Positions 35,338 to 44,422 of a stretch of 64,000 nt of DNA are shown in pieces. The stretch spans positions 62,001 to 126,000 of the forward strand of contig NZ_WFLK01000010.1 in NCBI RefSeq assembly GCF_009208565.1. The letters run 5' to 3'. This DNA is from Janthinobacterium aquaticum (lineage in GTDB: Bacteria > Pseudomonadota > Gammaproteobacteria > Burkholderiales > Burkholderiaceae_D). A program made the translations under genes and the position numbers. Numbering within the stretch: the stretch's first letter is position 1; every line of letters begins with the position of its first letter. The notes under the pieces are model-generated. The model saw only the letters and a list, made by a program, of their open reading frames with translations, did no database searches and was not told where the DNA came from.

Positions 35338-36470
35338 GCTGGCGGCGCTCCCGGCGGCAGCTTGAGCTGGGCCTGCTGGCACTGGCGCGGAATGCGCAGC
35401 ACGAACACCGTGCCCTGGCTCTGTGTGGAAGTCACCTGCACGCTGCCGCCATGGGCGCGCACAAACATGTCAACCGTATACAAGCCCAGCCCCAGGCCCT
35501 GGCCGGTCCTGCGCTTCTCGCCCGACTGCTGGAACGGTTCGAACAGCGTCGGCAGCATGGCCGGTGCAATCACGCCGCGATTGGCCACGCGCACCTCGAT
35601 CATGTCGGCCGCGCGCCCGTCCAGCGCCAGTTGCACCGGCGCACCCTGCTCGCCATGCGTCAGGGCGTTGGCCAGCAGATTGGACAGCACCTGCGACAGC
35701 AGGCCCGCGTCGCACATGCCATGCAGTTCGCCCACCTGCACCAGCTCGATCGGCGAAGGCTGGCCCGGCGTTTCAAATTCGGCCATGATGGCGCGCGCCA
35801 GGGCCACATAGTCATGCATGCTGCAATTGAGTTCCATGGTGCCCGAGCGGATGCGCGCCAGGTCGAGCAGCTGGTCAACCATGCTGGCCATGCGCCGTGC
35901 GCTGGTCTCGATGCGCTGCGCCGTCTGCACCACCTTGGGCTGGTCGCTCATCATCGGCAGCAGCATGGCGCCGTTCATCACCACCGACAGCGGCGTGCGC
36001 AAATCGTGCCCCAGCACGGCGGTAAACAGTTCATTGAGGTGCAGCGCATGCTTGAGCTGGTCCAGCTGGGCCGACAATGCGCGCTTTTGCTCGTAGAGCT
36101 GCACCAGCACCTGCACCTTGCTTTGCAAGGCCTTGACGTCGATCGGCTTGTACAGGAAATCGACGGCGCCGGCCTCGTAGCCGCGGAAGCTGTAGCCGGT
36201 CTCGCGCGAGGCGGCCGTCAGGAAAATAATCGGGATGGAACGCGTGCGCTCGCTGCCGCGGATCAGTTCGGCCAGCTCGAAGCCGTCCATTTCAGGCATC
36301 TGCACATCGACCAGGGCCAGCGCGACCTCGTGCGTGAGCAGCAGTTCGAGCGCCTCGGCGCCGGAAGCGGCTTTCAGGATCACGATACCGGGGCGCGCCA
36401 GCACGGCTTCGGCCGCTACCAGGTTTTGTGCAATATCGTCTACGACGAGGATATGGATAGGTGCAGTCAC
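35334..36470 (-). CDS. Receiver-histidine kinase hybrid
   Basis: 378 residues: an N-terminal receiver (ILVVDDIAQN, phospho-Asp in LALVDVQMPEMDG, Lys in LYKPIDV), a short coiled coil, then HisKA (LGHDLRTPLSVVMN) and a GHKL ATPase (LSNLLANALTHGE, GLGLGLYTVDMFV). The order REC before kinase suggests phosphate from another kinase controls its own activity. The next gene, a PAS hybrid kinase, overlaps by four bases. 148 bases separate it from cheB. Confidence 0.94.
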   Translation of the reverse strand: MTAPIHILVVDDIAQNLVAAEAVLARPGIVILKAASGAEALELLLTHEVALALVDVQMPEMDGFELAELIRGSERTRSIPIIFLTAASRETGYSFRGYEAGAVDFLYKPIDVKALQSKVQVLVQLYEQKRALSAQLDQLKHALHLNELFTAVLGHDLRTPLSVVMNGAMLLPMMSDQPKVVQTAQRIETSARRMASMVDQLLDLARIRSGTMELNCSMHDYVALARAIMAEFETPGQPSPIELVQVGELHGMCDAGLLSQVLSNLLANALTHGEQGAPVQLALDGRAADMIEVRVANRGVIAPAMLPTLFEPFQQSGEKRRTGQGLGLGLYTVDMFVRAHGGSVQVTSTQSQGTVFVLRIPRQCQQAQLKLPPGAPPA

Positions 36471-36618
36471 GGATCAGTTATCAGCTAGCTTAGGACAGTC
36501 GAAGGCGGTTTGATATGCAATCATTAACCTTGCTTTTGGAGTGTGCCTATCTTACACGCACTGCGCCGCTTTCATGCGCGCGACTGCACTTGTGTACGCT
36601 CGCTGCGCCTGCTTATCG

Positions 36619-37248
36619 CTACGCGGCATCGACCAGGCGGGCCAGGCACGCCGCCAGTTCGCCCAGTTCCAGCACCTGGTCGGCGCCGGCATGACGCAGT
36701 GCGGCCGCCGGCATGACGCCAGATACCGCCGTGGCCGGATCCTGTATCCACGCGCCGCCGCCGAGCTGGCGCACGCGCGCCAGGCCGCGCGCGCCATCGG
36801 CCGAGGCGCCTGTCAGGATAATGGCCAGCATGCTGCTGCGGCAGGCCAGCGCCGCCGTTTCCAGCAGCACATCGATAGCCGGGCGCGAAAAAAACACCGG
36901 CGCTTCGAGCGACAGCGAAAAACTGAAATCGGGTTCGATCTGCAAATGGTAGTCGGGCGGCGCAAAATACACGCGGCCCGGCAGCAGCGGCTCCTTGTCC
37001 TGCGCTTCGGACAGCGGCAGCAGGCATTGCTGCGCATACAACTGCGGCAAGCGACTGGAATGGCCCGGCGCCAGGTGCAGCACCACCACCACGGCGGCCG
37101 GGCAGCGCGCCGGCAAGGCGCGCAGCAGCACGCCCAGCGCCTCGACCCCGCCGGCCGAGGCGCCGATGGCGACCAGGCGTAACGCCGCCGATGGTGCAGC
37201 GGACTGTGCAGGGGACGCTGCAAAGAACGGTGCAAGGCCGCCGGGCAT
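36619..37248 (-). CDS. CheB-type methylesterase without receiver
   Basis: 209 residues forming only the catalytic CheB domain: serine in GASAGGVEALG, histidine in LHLAPGHSSRLPQL, aspartate in ILTGASADGARGL. The usual N-terminal receiver is absent, so activity must be set by other means, for example by partners. The ATG at 37248 is four bases after the cheR stop; the longer frame runs into cheR and is not used. Coupled to cheR. Confidence 0.9.
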   Translation of the reverse strand: MPGGLAPFFAASPAQSAAPSAALRLVAIGASAGGVEALGVLLRALPARCPAAVVVVLHLAPGHSSRLPQLYAQQCLLPLSEAQDKEPLLPGRVYFAPPDYHLQIEPDFSFSLSLEAPVFFSRPAIDVLLETAALACRSSMLAIILTGASADGARGLARVRQLGGGAWIQDPATAVSGVMPAAALRHAGADQVLELGELAACLARLVDAA

Positions 37249-37252
37249 GGCG

Positions 37253-38086
37253 TCAGGCCCGCTGGTAGATTTTTTCAGCCGCCGACAATTCGCGGAAACT
37301 GTCCGCATGGCGGCTGAACAGCAGGTTTTCCTTCATGCCCAGGCCCAGGAAGCCGCGATTGACCAGCGTTTCATGGAACAGGCCCACGGCGCGGTCCTGC
37401 AGATCCTTGTTAAAGTAAATCATCACGTTGCGGCACGACACCATATGCACCTCAGAAAAGACACTGTCGGTTGCCAGGCTATGGTCGGCAAACACGAAGT
37501 GGCGCCGCAGGCGGCGATCAAAGATGGCGCCGTTATAGGCCGCCGTGTAATAGTCCGACAGACTGCGCTTGCCGCCGGACAATTTGTAATTCTCGCTGAA
37601 CTGGGCAATGCGCTCGATGGCGTAAATGCCCGCCTCGGCCGCCGCCAGCGCTTCGACATTGATGTCGGTCGCATAAATCATGGCGCGTTCAAGCAAGCCT
37701 TCTTCTTCCAGCATAATGGCCAGCGACCACACTTCCTCGCCGCTGCTGCAGCCGGCCACCCAGATCTTGATGGACGGGTAAGTTTGCAGTATCGGCACGA
37801 CTTTTTCACGCAGTGCGCGGAAATACGCCGGGTCGCGAAACATTTCGCTGACCTGGACCGTAAAGAACTGCAGCATCTGCGCAAACATGGCCGGCTCGTG
37901 CAGGATGCGTCCCTGCAGCTCCGACACCGTGGCGCAGCCGTAGCGCTCCATGGCCTGCTGCATGCGCCGGCGCAGCGACGCCACCGAATAGTCGCGGAAA
38001 TCGTGCTGGTAGCGTAACAATATCCCTTCCAGCAACAATTTTAGTTCTATATCGAAAATATCTTCTTCCAGCAATGCGCGATCCAC
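37253..38086 (-). CDS. CheR-type methyltransferase
   Basis: 277 residues. The N-terminal helical domain is followed by the AdoMet fold: VAGCSSGEEVWSLAIMLEEE, an ATDIN motif binding the ribose, SCRNVMIYFNKDLQ, and LFHETLVNRGFLGLG. It methylates glutamates of chemoreceptors in relatives, but no receptor gene is near. The start is probably the GTG at 38086 with AGGA four bases upstream; a TTG four codons later has a slightly better spaced AGGTGG. First gene of a four-gene signalling unit. Confidence 0.92.
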   Translation of the reverse strand: MDRALLEEDIFDIELKLLLEGILLRYQHDFRDYSVASLRRRMQQAMERYGCATVSELQGRILHEPAMFAQMLQFFTVQVSEMFRDPAYFRALREKVVPILQTYPSIKIWVAGCSSGEEVWSLAIMLEEEGLLERAMIYATDINVEALAAAEAGIYAIERIAQFSENYKLSGGKRSLSDYYTAAYNGAIFDRRLRRHFVFADHSLATDSVFSEVHMVSCRNVMIYFNKDLQDRAVGLFHETLVNRGFLGLGMKENLLFSRHADSFRELSAAEKIYQRA

Positions 38087-38218
38087 CTTTCCTGTCTACC
38101 TTGCGCCACGATGCGGCGCGTTATCCGGAATGCTAGCAGATCAAGCCGATATTGCCGGGCGGTAAAAATGGCCCGCGTGAGCTGGCGCACGCAGCCCAGC
38201 GCTTAGGTTCCCGGCCAC

Positions 38219-39205
38219 TTACACCGCAATGCCTTTCATGCCTTCTTGCGTATAGCGCTGGCCGGCGGCCACGCCGGGCGGAAAGGCGGCGCCGATGGCG
38301 GCCAGCTCGTCCGCGCTCAGCGCCACCTGCAGCGCGCCCAGGTTGTCGTGCAGATAAGCGATGCGCTTGGTGCCGGGTATCGCAATGATATCGTCGCCCT
38401 GCGCCAGCAGCCAGGCCAGCGCCAGCTGGGCCGGCGTGCAGCCCTTGTCCTGCGCCAGTTGCCGCACCCGCGCCGCGATAGCCAGGTTGTGCGGCAGGTT
38501 GTCGGGCGCGAAGCGCGGATTGGACTGGCGAAAGTCGCCGGCGCCCAGCGCGGCCGTGCCGTTGATGGCGCCGGTCAGAAAGCCGCGCCCCAGCGGACTG
38601 TAGGCAAAGAAGCTGGCGCCGATGGCGCGACAGGCCGCCAGTACGTCCTCTTCCGGCTCGCGCGTCCACAGCGAATACTCGCTTTGCACGGCGGCCACCG
38701 GATGGATGGCGGCGGCGCGGCGCAGCGTGGCCGCGCTGACTTCACACAGCCCGACAGCGCGAATCTTTCCCTTCTGCACCAGCTGCGCCAGTGCGCCCAT
38801 CGATTCCTCGAGCGGCGTGGCCAGGTTCAGCCGGTGCAGATAATACAGGTCGATGGTGTCGACCCCAAGCCGCCTCAACGACGCCTCGCAAGCCTGGCGG
38901 ATATAGGCGGCGCTATTGTCGACGCGGCGCGCATAGCTGCCCGGCTCGCGCGCCAGGCCGCACTTGGTGGCCACCAGCGCGGCACTGCGCCGGCCGTGCA
39001 GGAAGCGGCCGAGCAGTTCTTCATTGTGGCCAAAGCCATAGGCGTCGGCCGTGTCGAGCAGCGTTACGCCGGCCTCGAGCGCCGCCGCCAGCGTGGCCAG
39101 CGACTGCGCCTCGTCGGTGGCGCCGTAAAATTCAGACATGCCCATGCAGCCCAGGCCGAGCGCCGAACTATTCAGGCCGCTGTTGCCGATGCGTCGTTGT
39201 TGCAT
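38219..39205 (-). CDS. Aldo/keto reductase
   Basis: 328 residues. The tetrad is Asp51, Tyr56 (LLDTADAYGFGHNEEL), Lys81 (VATKCGL), and His in DLYYLHRLN. The C-terminal part (GFLTGAING, and ALAWLLAQGDDIIAIPGTKR) matches the AKR11/13 type NADPH enzymes, acting on small aldehydes or ketones. TGGAGA sits seven bases before the ATG at 39205; a long open extension upstream runs across the LysR gene on the other strand and is not coding. Divergent from a LysR regulator that probably controls it. Confidence 0.93.
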   Translation of the reverse strand: MQQRRIGNSGLNSSALGLGCMGMSEFYGATDEAQSLATLAAALEAGVTLLDTADAYGFGHNEELLGRFLHGRRSAALVATKCGLAREPGSYARRVDNSAAYIRQACEASLRRLGVDTIDLYYLHRLNLATPLEESMGALAQLVQKGKIRAVGLCEVSAATLRRAAAIHPVAAVQSEYSLWTREPEEDVLAACRAIGASFFAYSPLGRGFLTGAINGTAALGAGDFRQSNPRFAPDNLPHNLAIAARVRQLAQDKGCTPAQLALAWLLAQGDDIIAIPGTKRIAYLHDNLGALQVALSADELAAIGAAFPPGVAAGQRYTQEGMKGIAV

Positions 39206-39280
39206 AGAGTTTCTCCAGTCAGTAATCAGGTGCAGGCAGTATCCGTGCTGGCCCATGCCGGTGGAATGGGCAAGTTTGTG

Positions 39281-39295
39281 ATACCTTTTAGGTAT
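39281..39295. promoter_or_regulatory. LysR-type operator between the reductase and lysR
   Basis: ATACCT-TTT-AGGTAT is a perfect 6-bp-arm palindrome that includes a T-N11-A core. It overlaps the start codon of the LysR gene (39294), and its centre lies about 83 bases before the reductase start. This is typical of a divergent LysR pair with autoregulation. Confidence 0.7.
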
Positions 39296-40214
39296 GAGAC
39301 CTCTCGATACGCATGCCCTGATGCTGTTTTGCAGCGTCGCGCGCTGCCTCAATTTTCGCCAGGCGGCGCAGCAGCTGCACATGACCCAGCCGCCACTCTC
39401 GCGCGCCATCCGGCAGCTCGAAGAGCGGCTGGGCGCGCGCCTGTTCGAGCGCGATACGCATGGCGTAGCCTTGACCGACGCCGGGCGCACGCTGCTGCCG
39501 CAGGCGCAGCAGATCCTGGCGCTGCTCGATGCGGCAGCCGCTTCGCTCAAGCGCGACGCGGTGCCGGCGCGCCTGCGGCTGGGTTTGACCAGCTCGGTGG
39601 AAGCGGGCCTGTTCCAGCCTTTGTTGTGCGCTCTCGAAGCGCAGCTGGCATGCCGGCTGGAACTGACGGCTGCGCCCTCGCCGCGCCTGGTCGCTGCGGT
39701 GCGCCGGGGCCAGCTTGACGCCGCCATGATCGCGCTGCCCAGCGCCACGCCGGAGCTGGCCGTGATGGCGCTGCGGCGCGAGCCGATGCTGCTGGCGCTG
39801 CCGTCCGGCCATCGCCTGGCACGCAAGCGCAAGCTGGCGCTGGCCGACCTGGCCGGCGAAGCCGTCTACTGGTTCGAGCGCGCACGCCAGCCGGCGTTTT
39901 TCGATTACTGCCAGCAGCTGTTCGACCGTCACGGCTTTGCGCCGCGCTGGCTGCGCGAGCCGCACGACCATCATGTGCTGCTGGGCGAGGTGGCGGCCGG
40001 CAAGGGCGTGGCGCTGCTGGCCGCCTCGTTTCGCGCGCTGCGCCGGGATGGGGTGGTGTACCGCCCGCTGCTCGAAGGCGACGAGCTGGCGGTGGGTATC
40101 GGCCTGGTGTGGCAGGCGCAGGCGCTGCACCCTGGCCTGGCGCTGCTGCGCGAACTGGCGGCCGCCACCCTGGCAGCGCCGTTGGACGCCAATGCGCCAG
40201 AAGCGCTACCATAG
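39294..40214 (+). CDS. LysR-family transcription regulator
   Basis: 306 residues. The winged helix is LDTHALMLFCSVARCLNFRQ followed by AAQQLHMTQPPLSRAIRQLE. The periplasmic-binding-protein-like effector domain runs from about residue 90 (ARLRLGLTSSVEAGLFQPLL). Its own start codon overlaps the palindrome at 39281-39295, so the mRNA may be leaderless or the true start slightly downstream. The divergent aldo/keto reductase is the likely target; the effector is unknown. Confidence 0.92.
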   Translation: MRPLDTHALMLFCSVARCLNFRQAAQQLHMTQPPLSRAIRQLEERLGARLFERDTHGVALTDAGRTLLPQAQQILALLDAAAASLKRDAVPARLRLGLTSSVEAGLFQPLLCALEAQLACRLELTAAPSPRLVAAVRRGQLDAAMIALPSATPELAVMALRREPMLLALPSGHRLARKRKLALADLAGEAVYWFERARQPAFFDYCQQLFDRHGFAPRWLREPHDHHVLLGEVAAGKGVALLAASFRALRRDGVVYRPLLEGDELAVGIGLVWQAQALHPGLALLRELAAATLAAPLDANAPEALP

Positions 40215-40244
40215 CGGCTTCACGTTTTTTATCCTGCTCCTACC

Positions 40245-40754
40245 ATGACCTTTACCATCAGCGACGCTGCCTACAGCACCGACACCCCTGCCGCCAAGCA
40301 GGCCATGTACGCCGACCTGCGCTCGCAACTGCAGGGCCTCCTGGCCGGCGAGCGCGACCTGATCGCCAATACTGCCAACTTCAGCTCGCTCGTTTTCAAT
40401 ACCATGCCGGGCCTGAACTGGGCCGGCTTCTATTTCCTGCAGGGCGACGAGCTGGTGCTCGGCCCCTTCCAGGGCAAGCCGGCCTGCATCCGTATCAAGA
40501 AGGGGCGCGGCGTCTGCGGCAGCACCGTGGTCGAAGGCAAGTCGATCGTGGTGCCGGACGTACATGCGTTTCCCGGCCATATCGCCTGCGATGTCAATTC
40601 GCGCTCGGAACTGGTGGTGCCGGTATTTGCCCAGGGCCAGGTGATGGGCGTATTCGACCTCGACAGCCCGCTGCCGAACCGCTTCGACGAAGTTGACGCC
40701 GAAGGCGTGGAGTCGCTGGTCAAGCTGCTGGAAGCGACAATCGTAGCAGCCTGA
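40245..40754 (+). CDS. msrC: Free methionine-(R)-sulfoxide reductase
   Basis: A 169-residue GAF-domain enzyme that reduces free Met-R-sulfoxide. The three conserved cysteines are Cys81 (KPACIRI), Cys91 (GRGVCGS) and Cys115 (GHIACD), with the LNWAGFYF and GVFDLDSP motifs. It lies 30 bases after lysR in the same direction and is convergent with the EamA gene, nine bases away. Confidence 0.95.
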   Translation: MTFTISDAAYSTDTPAAKQAMYADLRSQLQGLLAGERDLIANTANFSSLVFNTMPGLNWAGFYFLQGDELVLGPFQGKPACIRIKKGRGVCGSTVVEGKSIVVPDVHAFPGHIACDVNSRSELVVPVFAQGQVMGVFDLDSPLPNRFDEVDAEGVESLVKLLEATIVAA

Positions 40755-40763
40755 ACGACGTCG

Positions 40764-41654
40764 TCAGGCAATAGTGCGGCGCAGTGGACGCTTCAGCGTC
40801 TGCGCCATGATCACGCCCAGTAACGTTACCGCGCCGCCGATCAGATCATAGCCGTGCACTGTTTCGCCCAGGAACACGATGGCAATCAGCACGGTAAACA
40901 CTGGCAGCAAATTCATCAGCGTGGTGGCGCGGCTGGGGCCGAGCCGCGCCAGGCCATGCATCCACAGGAACGGCGCGACAATCGAAGCGGGAATGCCGGC
41001 AAACAGCACCAGTGGCAGGCCGCCCAAGGTCACCGGCGGCGCCGAGCGCAGCAGGTAATACACCAGCAGCACCGGCACTGCGCACCACACCTGGATCAGC
41101 AGGCTGTGCCAGTTGGTCAGCGGGATTTTCCAGCGCTTGAGCAGCACCCCATACGCCGCATACGACAGGCAGGCCAGCAGCATCATGCCGTCGCCCAGCG
41201 CAACCCCCTTGGCCAGCAGCGCGGCCGGCTCGCCATGGCTGAGCAGATAGGCCAGCCCGGCCAGCGACACCAGCCCGCCGGCTACTGCGCCCACTGTTGC
41301 GGCCTCGCCCAGCAGCAGCACCGACAGGCCCACTGCCATCAGCGGCATCATCGACGCCAGGATGCCCATATTGGTGGCGCTGGTCGTTTGCGCGGCCACA
41401 TAGGCCAGGCACTGGTACATCACCATGCCCAGCATGCCCAGCACGAACAGCTTGCCCAGGTACGGGCGGATGGCGGCGCGCTGGCGCCACACCGGACGGC
41501 CGAAAGCGCAGGCCAGCAGCACCCCTGCCAGCAGCCAACGGTAAAACGAAATCGCGGCCGGATCGATCACGCCGACGGCCAGCTTGCTGACGATGGTATT
41601 GACGGCCCAGATCAGCACGGCGATCACGGGAAACAGATAATGCCTGGACTGCAT
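40764..41654 (-). CDS. EamA/DMT-family transporter
   Basis: 296 residues, about ten hydrophobic helices in two EamA repeats (FPVIAVLIWAVNTIVSKLAV and YAAYGVLLKRW as repeat borders). An inner-membrane drug/metabolite exporter; the substrate cannot be deduced. AGGAG lies ten bases before the ATG at 41654. The longer frame upstream, which starts MNSRRSTAW, lacks membrane character and a ribosome site. Confidence 0.92.
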   Translation of the reverse strand: MQSRHYLFPVIAVLIWAVNTIVSKLAVGVIDPAAISFYRWLLAGVLLACAFGRPVWRQRAAIRPYLGKLFVLGMLGMVMYQCLAYVAAQTTSATNMGILASMMPLMAVGLSVLLLGEAATVGAVAGGLVSLAGLAYLLSHGEPAALLAKGVALGDGMMLLACLSYAAYGVLLKRWKIPLTNWHSLLIQVWCAVPVLLVYYLLRSAPPVTLGGLPLVLFAGIPASIVAPFLWMHGLARLGPSRATTLMNLLPVFTVLIAIVFLGETVHGYDLIGGAVTLLGVIMAQTLKRPLRRTIA

Positions 41655-41808
41655 CAATGGAATGCTCCTGAAAAGTTGGCCGTCATTGTCGCATGGCGGC
41701 CGATCAGTTGCATTGCAGCATGCACTGAAAAAGCCGCTCCAGGCAGTGGAACGCCGGCTGTTCAATGCTAAAATCCAAAATCTTTCTTTTTAGCAAAAGG
41801 ATGTGTGC

Positions 41809-44271
41809 ATGAACCCGAGCGAGCCGACGGCCAGCATGGAAACAGGCGACGCCAAGACGCCAATAGCGCCAGCGTCAACCGTCACGCCGCCCGATCAGGC
41901 GCCCATTCGCCTTGACAAAAGCCCGGCCGGCGACAGCGTGCTGGAGAAATTGCGCACGCTGGTCGAAGACAAGACGCGCTTCGAGCCGCACCAGATTACC
42001 GCACTGGCGGAAGAAGAACTGCTGCAGGACTTTGCGCTGCAGGCCAACTATGTGCTGGAAGCGCGGCTGGAAAGCCGCCTGATCAATGGCCATTTTTTAC
42101 CAGTGGCCGGCGACGATTGCTGCGCCGCACACCAGGTCCAGCCACGCGCCCGGGACGAAGCCAAGGAACGCCTGCGGCGCGCTGCCGGCAAGCTTGAAAC
42201 CGCACTGCAACAGTCGGGCCACCGCTACAACGCCATCGAGCCGGGGCTGTATCTCGGCCATGCAGTGCGCCACTGGCATCTGGACCAGTGCACGGACTGC
42301 CATGGCAAGGGACGCGTCAACTGCAACACCTGCTACGGCAGCACCGAGGAGACCTGCTGGAAGTGCAGCGGTGTGCGCACGGTCGTCTGTGATGGCTACG
42401 GCTGTTTTGGCACCGGCAAGGTGTCCTGCACTTACTGCAGCGGCACCGGCAGTGTGTCCGAACAAGTGACCGACTATGTGCAGGAAAGCGTGCCGACCAC
42501 CATTTACGAGAACGGCAGCTCGCGCACCGTCTACCACACGGAAACGCGGCCGCATTACCGCACCGTGTCGCGCAGTTGCCACCATTGCAGCTACGGCAAG
42601 GTCAATTGCCTGACCTGCCACGGCTTGGGCAATATCAATTGCGGCACCTGCCGCGCCAGCGGTGTCGTGACCTGCCGCACCTGCAACGGCGTGGGCGACC
42701 TGCATTGCAATCCCTGCGACGGTTCGGGCAAAACCGGCAACGCCGCCTGGCTCGACGTCCACGTGGCGCCCGCCTACAGCGTCAACCTGCCCAAGCAGGC
42801 GCCAGACGATGCGCGGCGCATCCGCGACAAGGAAGGCGTGCACGCACTGGCGCAACTGGCCGGCAGCCTGTCGCTGGCCAAAGTGAGCGTGTACGACCCC
42901 GACCATCCGCAGGAAGTCGACGCGCTGTATGCGGGCAAGCTGCGCATCGTGCGCCTGGACGCCGTGTGCAACCAGGAGAAACATCATGTGGTGGCGTATG
43001 GCAACGACCTGCGCTGGCTGACGCTCGACGACATTATTGAAAAACTGCTGCGCGGCGACCTCAAGACGCTCACCGATGCGCTGGCCGGCAGCGCCGACGA
43101 TGGCCTGTTTTCATCGCATGTGGAAAGCCTGCTGGTGCCGCTGCGCGACGTGGCCGCCTCCGAACTCAATGCCGACGTGATCGAATCAGTGCTCAGCGGC
43201 GAGAACGACCATGCGCATGTGGACGTGGTCTCGCCCGACTACGCCAACAGCGTGCGCACCGGCGTGCTGGGCGCGCTGCGCCAGGTCTATACGCGCCTGG
43301 CCAAGCAGTTCTGGTGGAAGGCGGCGCTGGGCGCGCTGGTGGCCACGGTAGCGGTCTGGTTTTTCTTTGGCGCCAGGTTCGGCGCGCTGGCCGGCCTGCT
43401 GGCCACCGGCGCGGGCTATCTGCTGTTCAACCAGCAGGTGAAAACCGTGTTGAGTTCGGCCCTGGGCGGCAAGGCGCAGGCCGAACGCGCCATGCAGATC
43501 GCCAGCAAGGGCCGCCGCAACCGGCTGGCGCAGATCCTGGTGCTGGCGCCGGCCACGCTGGCGGTGCTGGCCAGCGCCTACATGCTGCCGCTGCGCGTGC
43601 GTCCGCTGCCCAATACCGCGCCGGCGCTGCCGTCGGCCAGCGTGGCGCCGCATGCAGCACCGCCGGTAGTCGACGCCAGCGCAGCGAAAGCCATCAAACT
43701 GTATGAAAATGGCGACCAGCCGGCCGCGCTGGCCATGCTGGAAAGCCTGGTCAAGGAAGGCGATGCGCGCGCCTACGGCCTGTACGGCTGGATGCAGCTG
43801 ATGGGGCGCGGCCTTGGTCCGCAGGGCAACGTTACCGAACAGCAGCGCCAGGCGCGCCAGGTCGCCGCCAAGCCGTGGATCAGCAAGGCGCTGGCCAGGG
43901 GCGACAGCTATGCACTGACAGCCAAGGGCGTGATGCTGGCCGAAGGCTGGCAGGAACCGCGCAATATGCCGCGCGCGCTGGACTTCCTGAAACAGTCGGC
44001 ACAAAAGGGCAATACCGAAGCGATGCACGTACTGGGCCTGTACCACGTGCGCGGCTATCAAACCCCGGTCAACAACAAGGAGGCGCGCAAATGGTTCACC
44101 ATGGCCGCCGACAAGGGCAGCGCCGCCGATATCTACAATCTGGGCCTGATGGACTGGGAAGGCGCCGGCCTGAAGCGCCCCGACCGCACCAGCGCCATGC
44201 AGCGCTGGAAGATTGCCGCGAGCATGGGAGAAGAGCGGGCGATCAAGGCGGTGAAACAGGGGCAGCCTTGA
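41809..44271 (+). CDS. Membrane protein with ten-site cysteine array and Sel1 repeats
   Basis: 820 residues, an unusual combination. Residues 161-303 hold two blocks of five cysteine pairs in DnaJ-like C-x2-C-x-G repeats: CTDC, CNTC, CWKC, CDGYGC, CTYC, then CHHC, CLTC, CGTC, CRTC, CNPC. A 40-residue Tyr/Thr-rich linker separates them. There is no J domain. A middle domain of about 190 residues follows, then three hydrophobic helices (about 500-545 and 575-595). A C-terminal region of Sel1-like repeats runs from about 625 to 810 (AMHVLGLYHVRGYQTPVNNK, DIYNLGLMDWEGAG). AGGA lies seven bases before this ATG. It could be a membrane-tethered scaffold or folding factor; function is unknown. Confidence 0.85.
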   Translation: MNPSEPTASMETGDAKTPIAPASTVTPPDQAPIRLDKSPAGDSVLEKLRTLVEDKTRFEPHQITALAEEELLQDFALQANYVLEARLESRLINGHFLPVAGDDCCAAHQVQPRARDEAKERLRRAAGKLETALQQSGHRYNAIEPGLYLGHAVRHWHLDQCTDCHGKGRVNCNTCYGSTEETCWKCSGVRTVVCDGYGCFGTGKVSCTYCSGTGSVSEQVTDYVQESVPTTIYENGSSRTVYHTETRPHYRTVSRSCHHCSYGKVNCLTCHGLGNINCGTCRASGVVTCRTCNGVGDLHCNPCDGSGKTGNAAWLDVHVAPAYSVNLPKQAPDDARRIRDKEGVHALAQLAGSLSLAKVSVYDPDHPQEVDALYAGKLRIVRLDAVCNQEKHHVVAYGNDLRWLTLDDIIEKLLRGDLKTLTDALAGSADDGLFSSHVESLLVPLRDVAASELNADVIESVLSGENDHAHVDVVSPDYANSVRTGVLGALRQVYTRLAKQFWWKAALGALVATVAVWFFFGARFGALAGLLATGAGYLLFNQQVKTVLSSALGGKAQAERAMQIASKGRRNRLAQILVLAPATLAVLASAYMLPLRVRPLPNTAPALPSASVAPHAAPPVVDASAAKAIKLYENGDQPAALAMLESLVKEGDARAYGLYGWMQLMGRGLGPQGNVTEQQRQARQVAAKPWISKALARGDSYALTAKGVMLAEGWQEPRNMPRALDFLKQSAQKGNTEAMHVLGLYHVRGYQTPVNNKEARKWFTMAADKGSAADIYNLGLMDWEGAGLKRPDRTSAMQRWKIAASMGEERAIKAVKQGQP

Positions 44272-44285
44272 TGGCTGCCATATCA

Positions 44286-44401
44286 CGTAGGTCGGATTAG
44301 GCCGTAGGTCGGATTAGGCCGCAGGCCGTAATCCGACACCACCACGATCAAGGCCAACAATGTTGTCGGATTACGCCGCTGCGCGGCTAATCCGACCTAC
44401 G
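44286..44401. repeat. GTAGGTCGGATTA-type palindromic repeat cluster (locus C)
   Basis: Two direct copies of GTAGGTCGGATTAGGCC open it, then GTAATCCGACACC, and an inverted unit TTGTCGGATTACGCC ending TAATCCGACCTACG. The doubled left copy is specific to this locus. It fills the space between the convergent Sel1-repeat gene and the unknown gene at 44423-44821. Confidence 0.85.
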
Positions 44402-44422
44402 GATTTTCCTGAACCGGCGGCA

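Noticed and set aside
39206-39832. Long N-terminal extension of the aldo/keto reductase frame
   Set aside because: It is antisense to the LysR gene, and a good ribosome site precedes the ATG at 39205.
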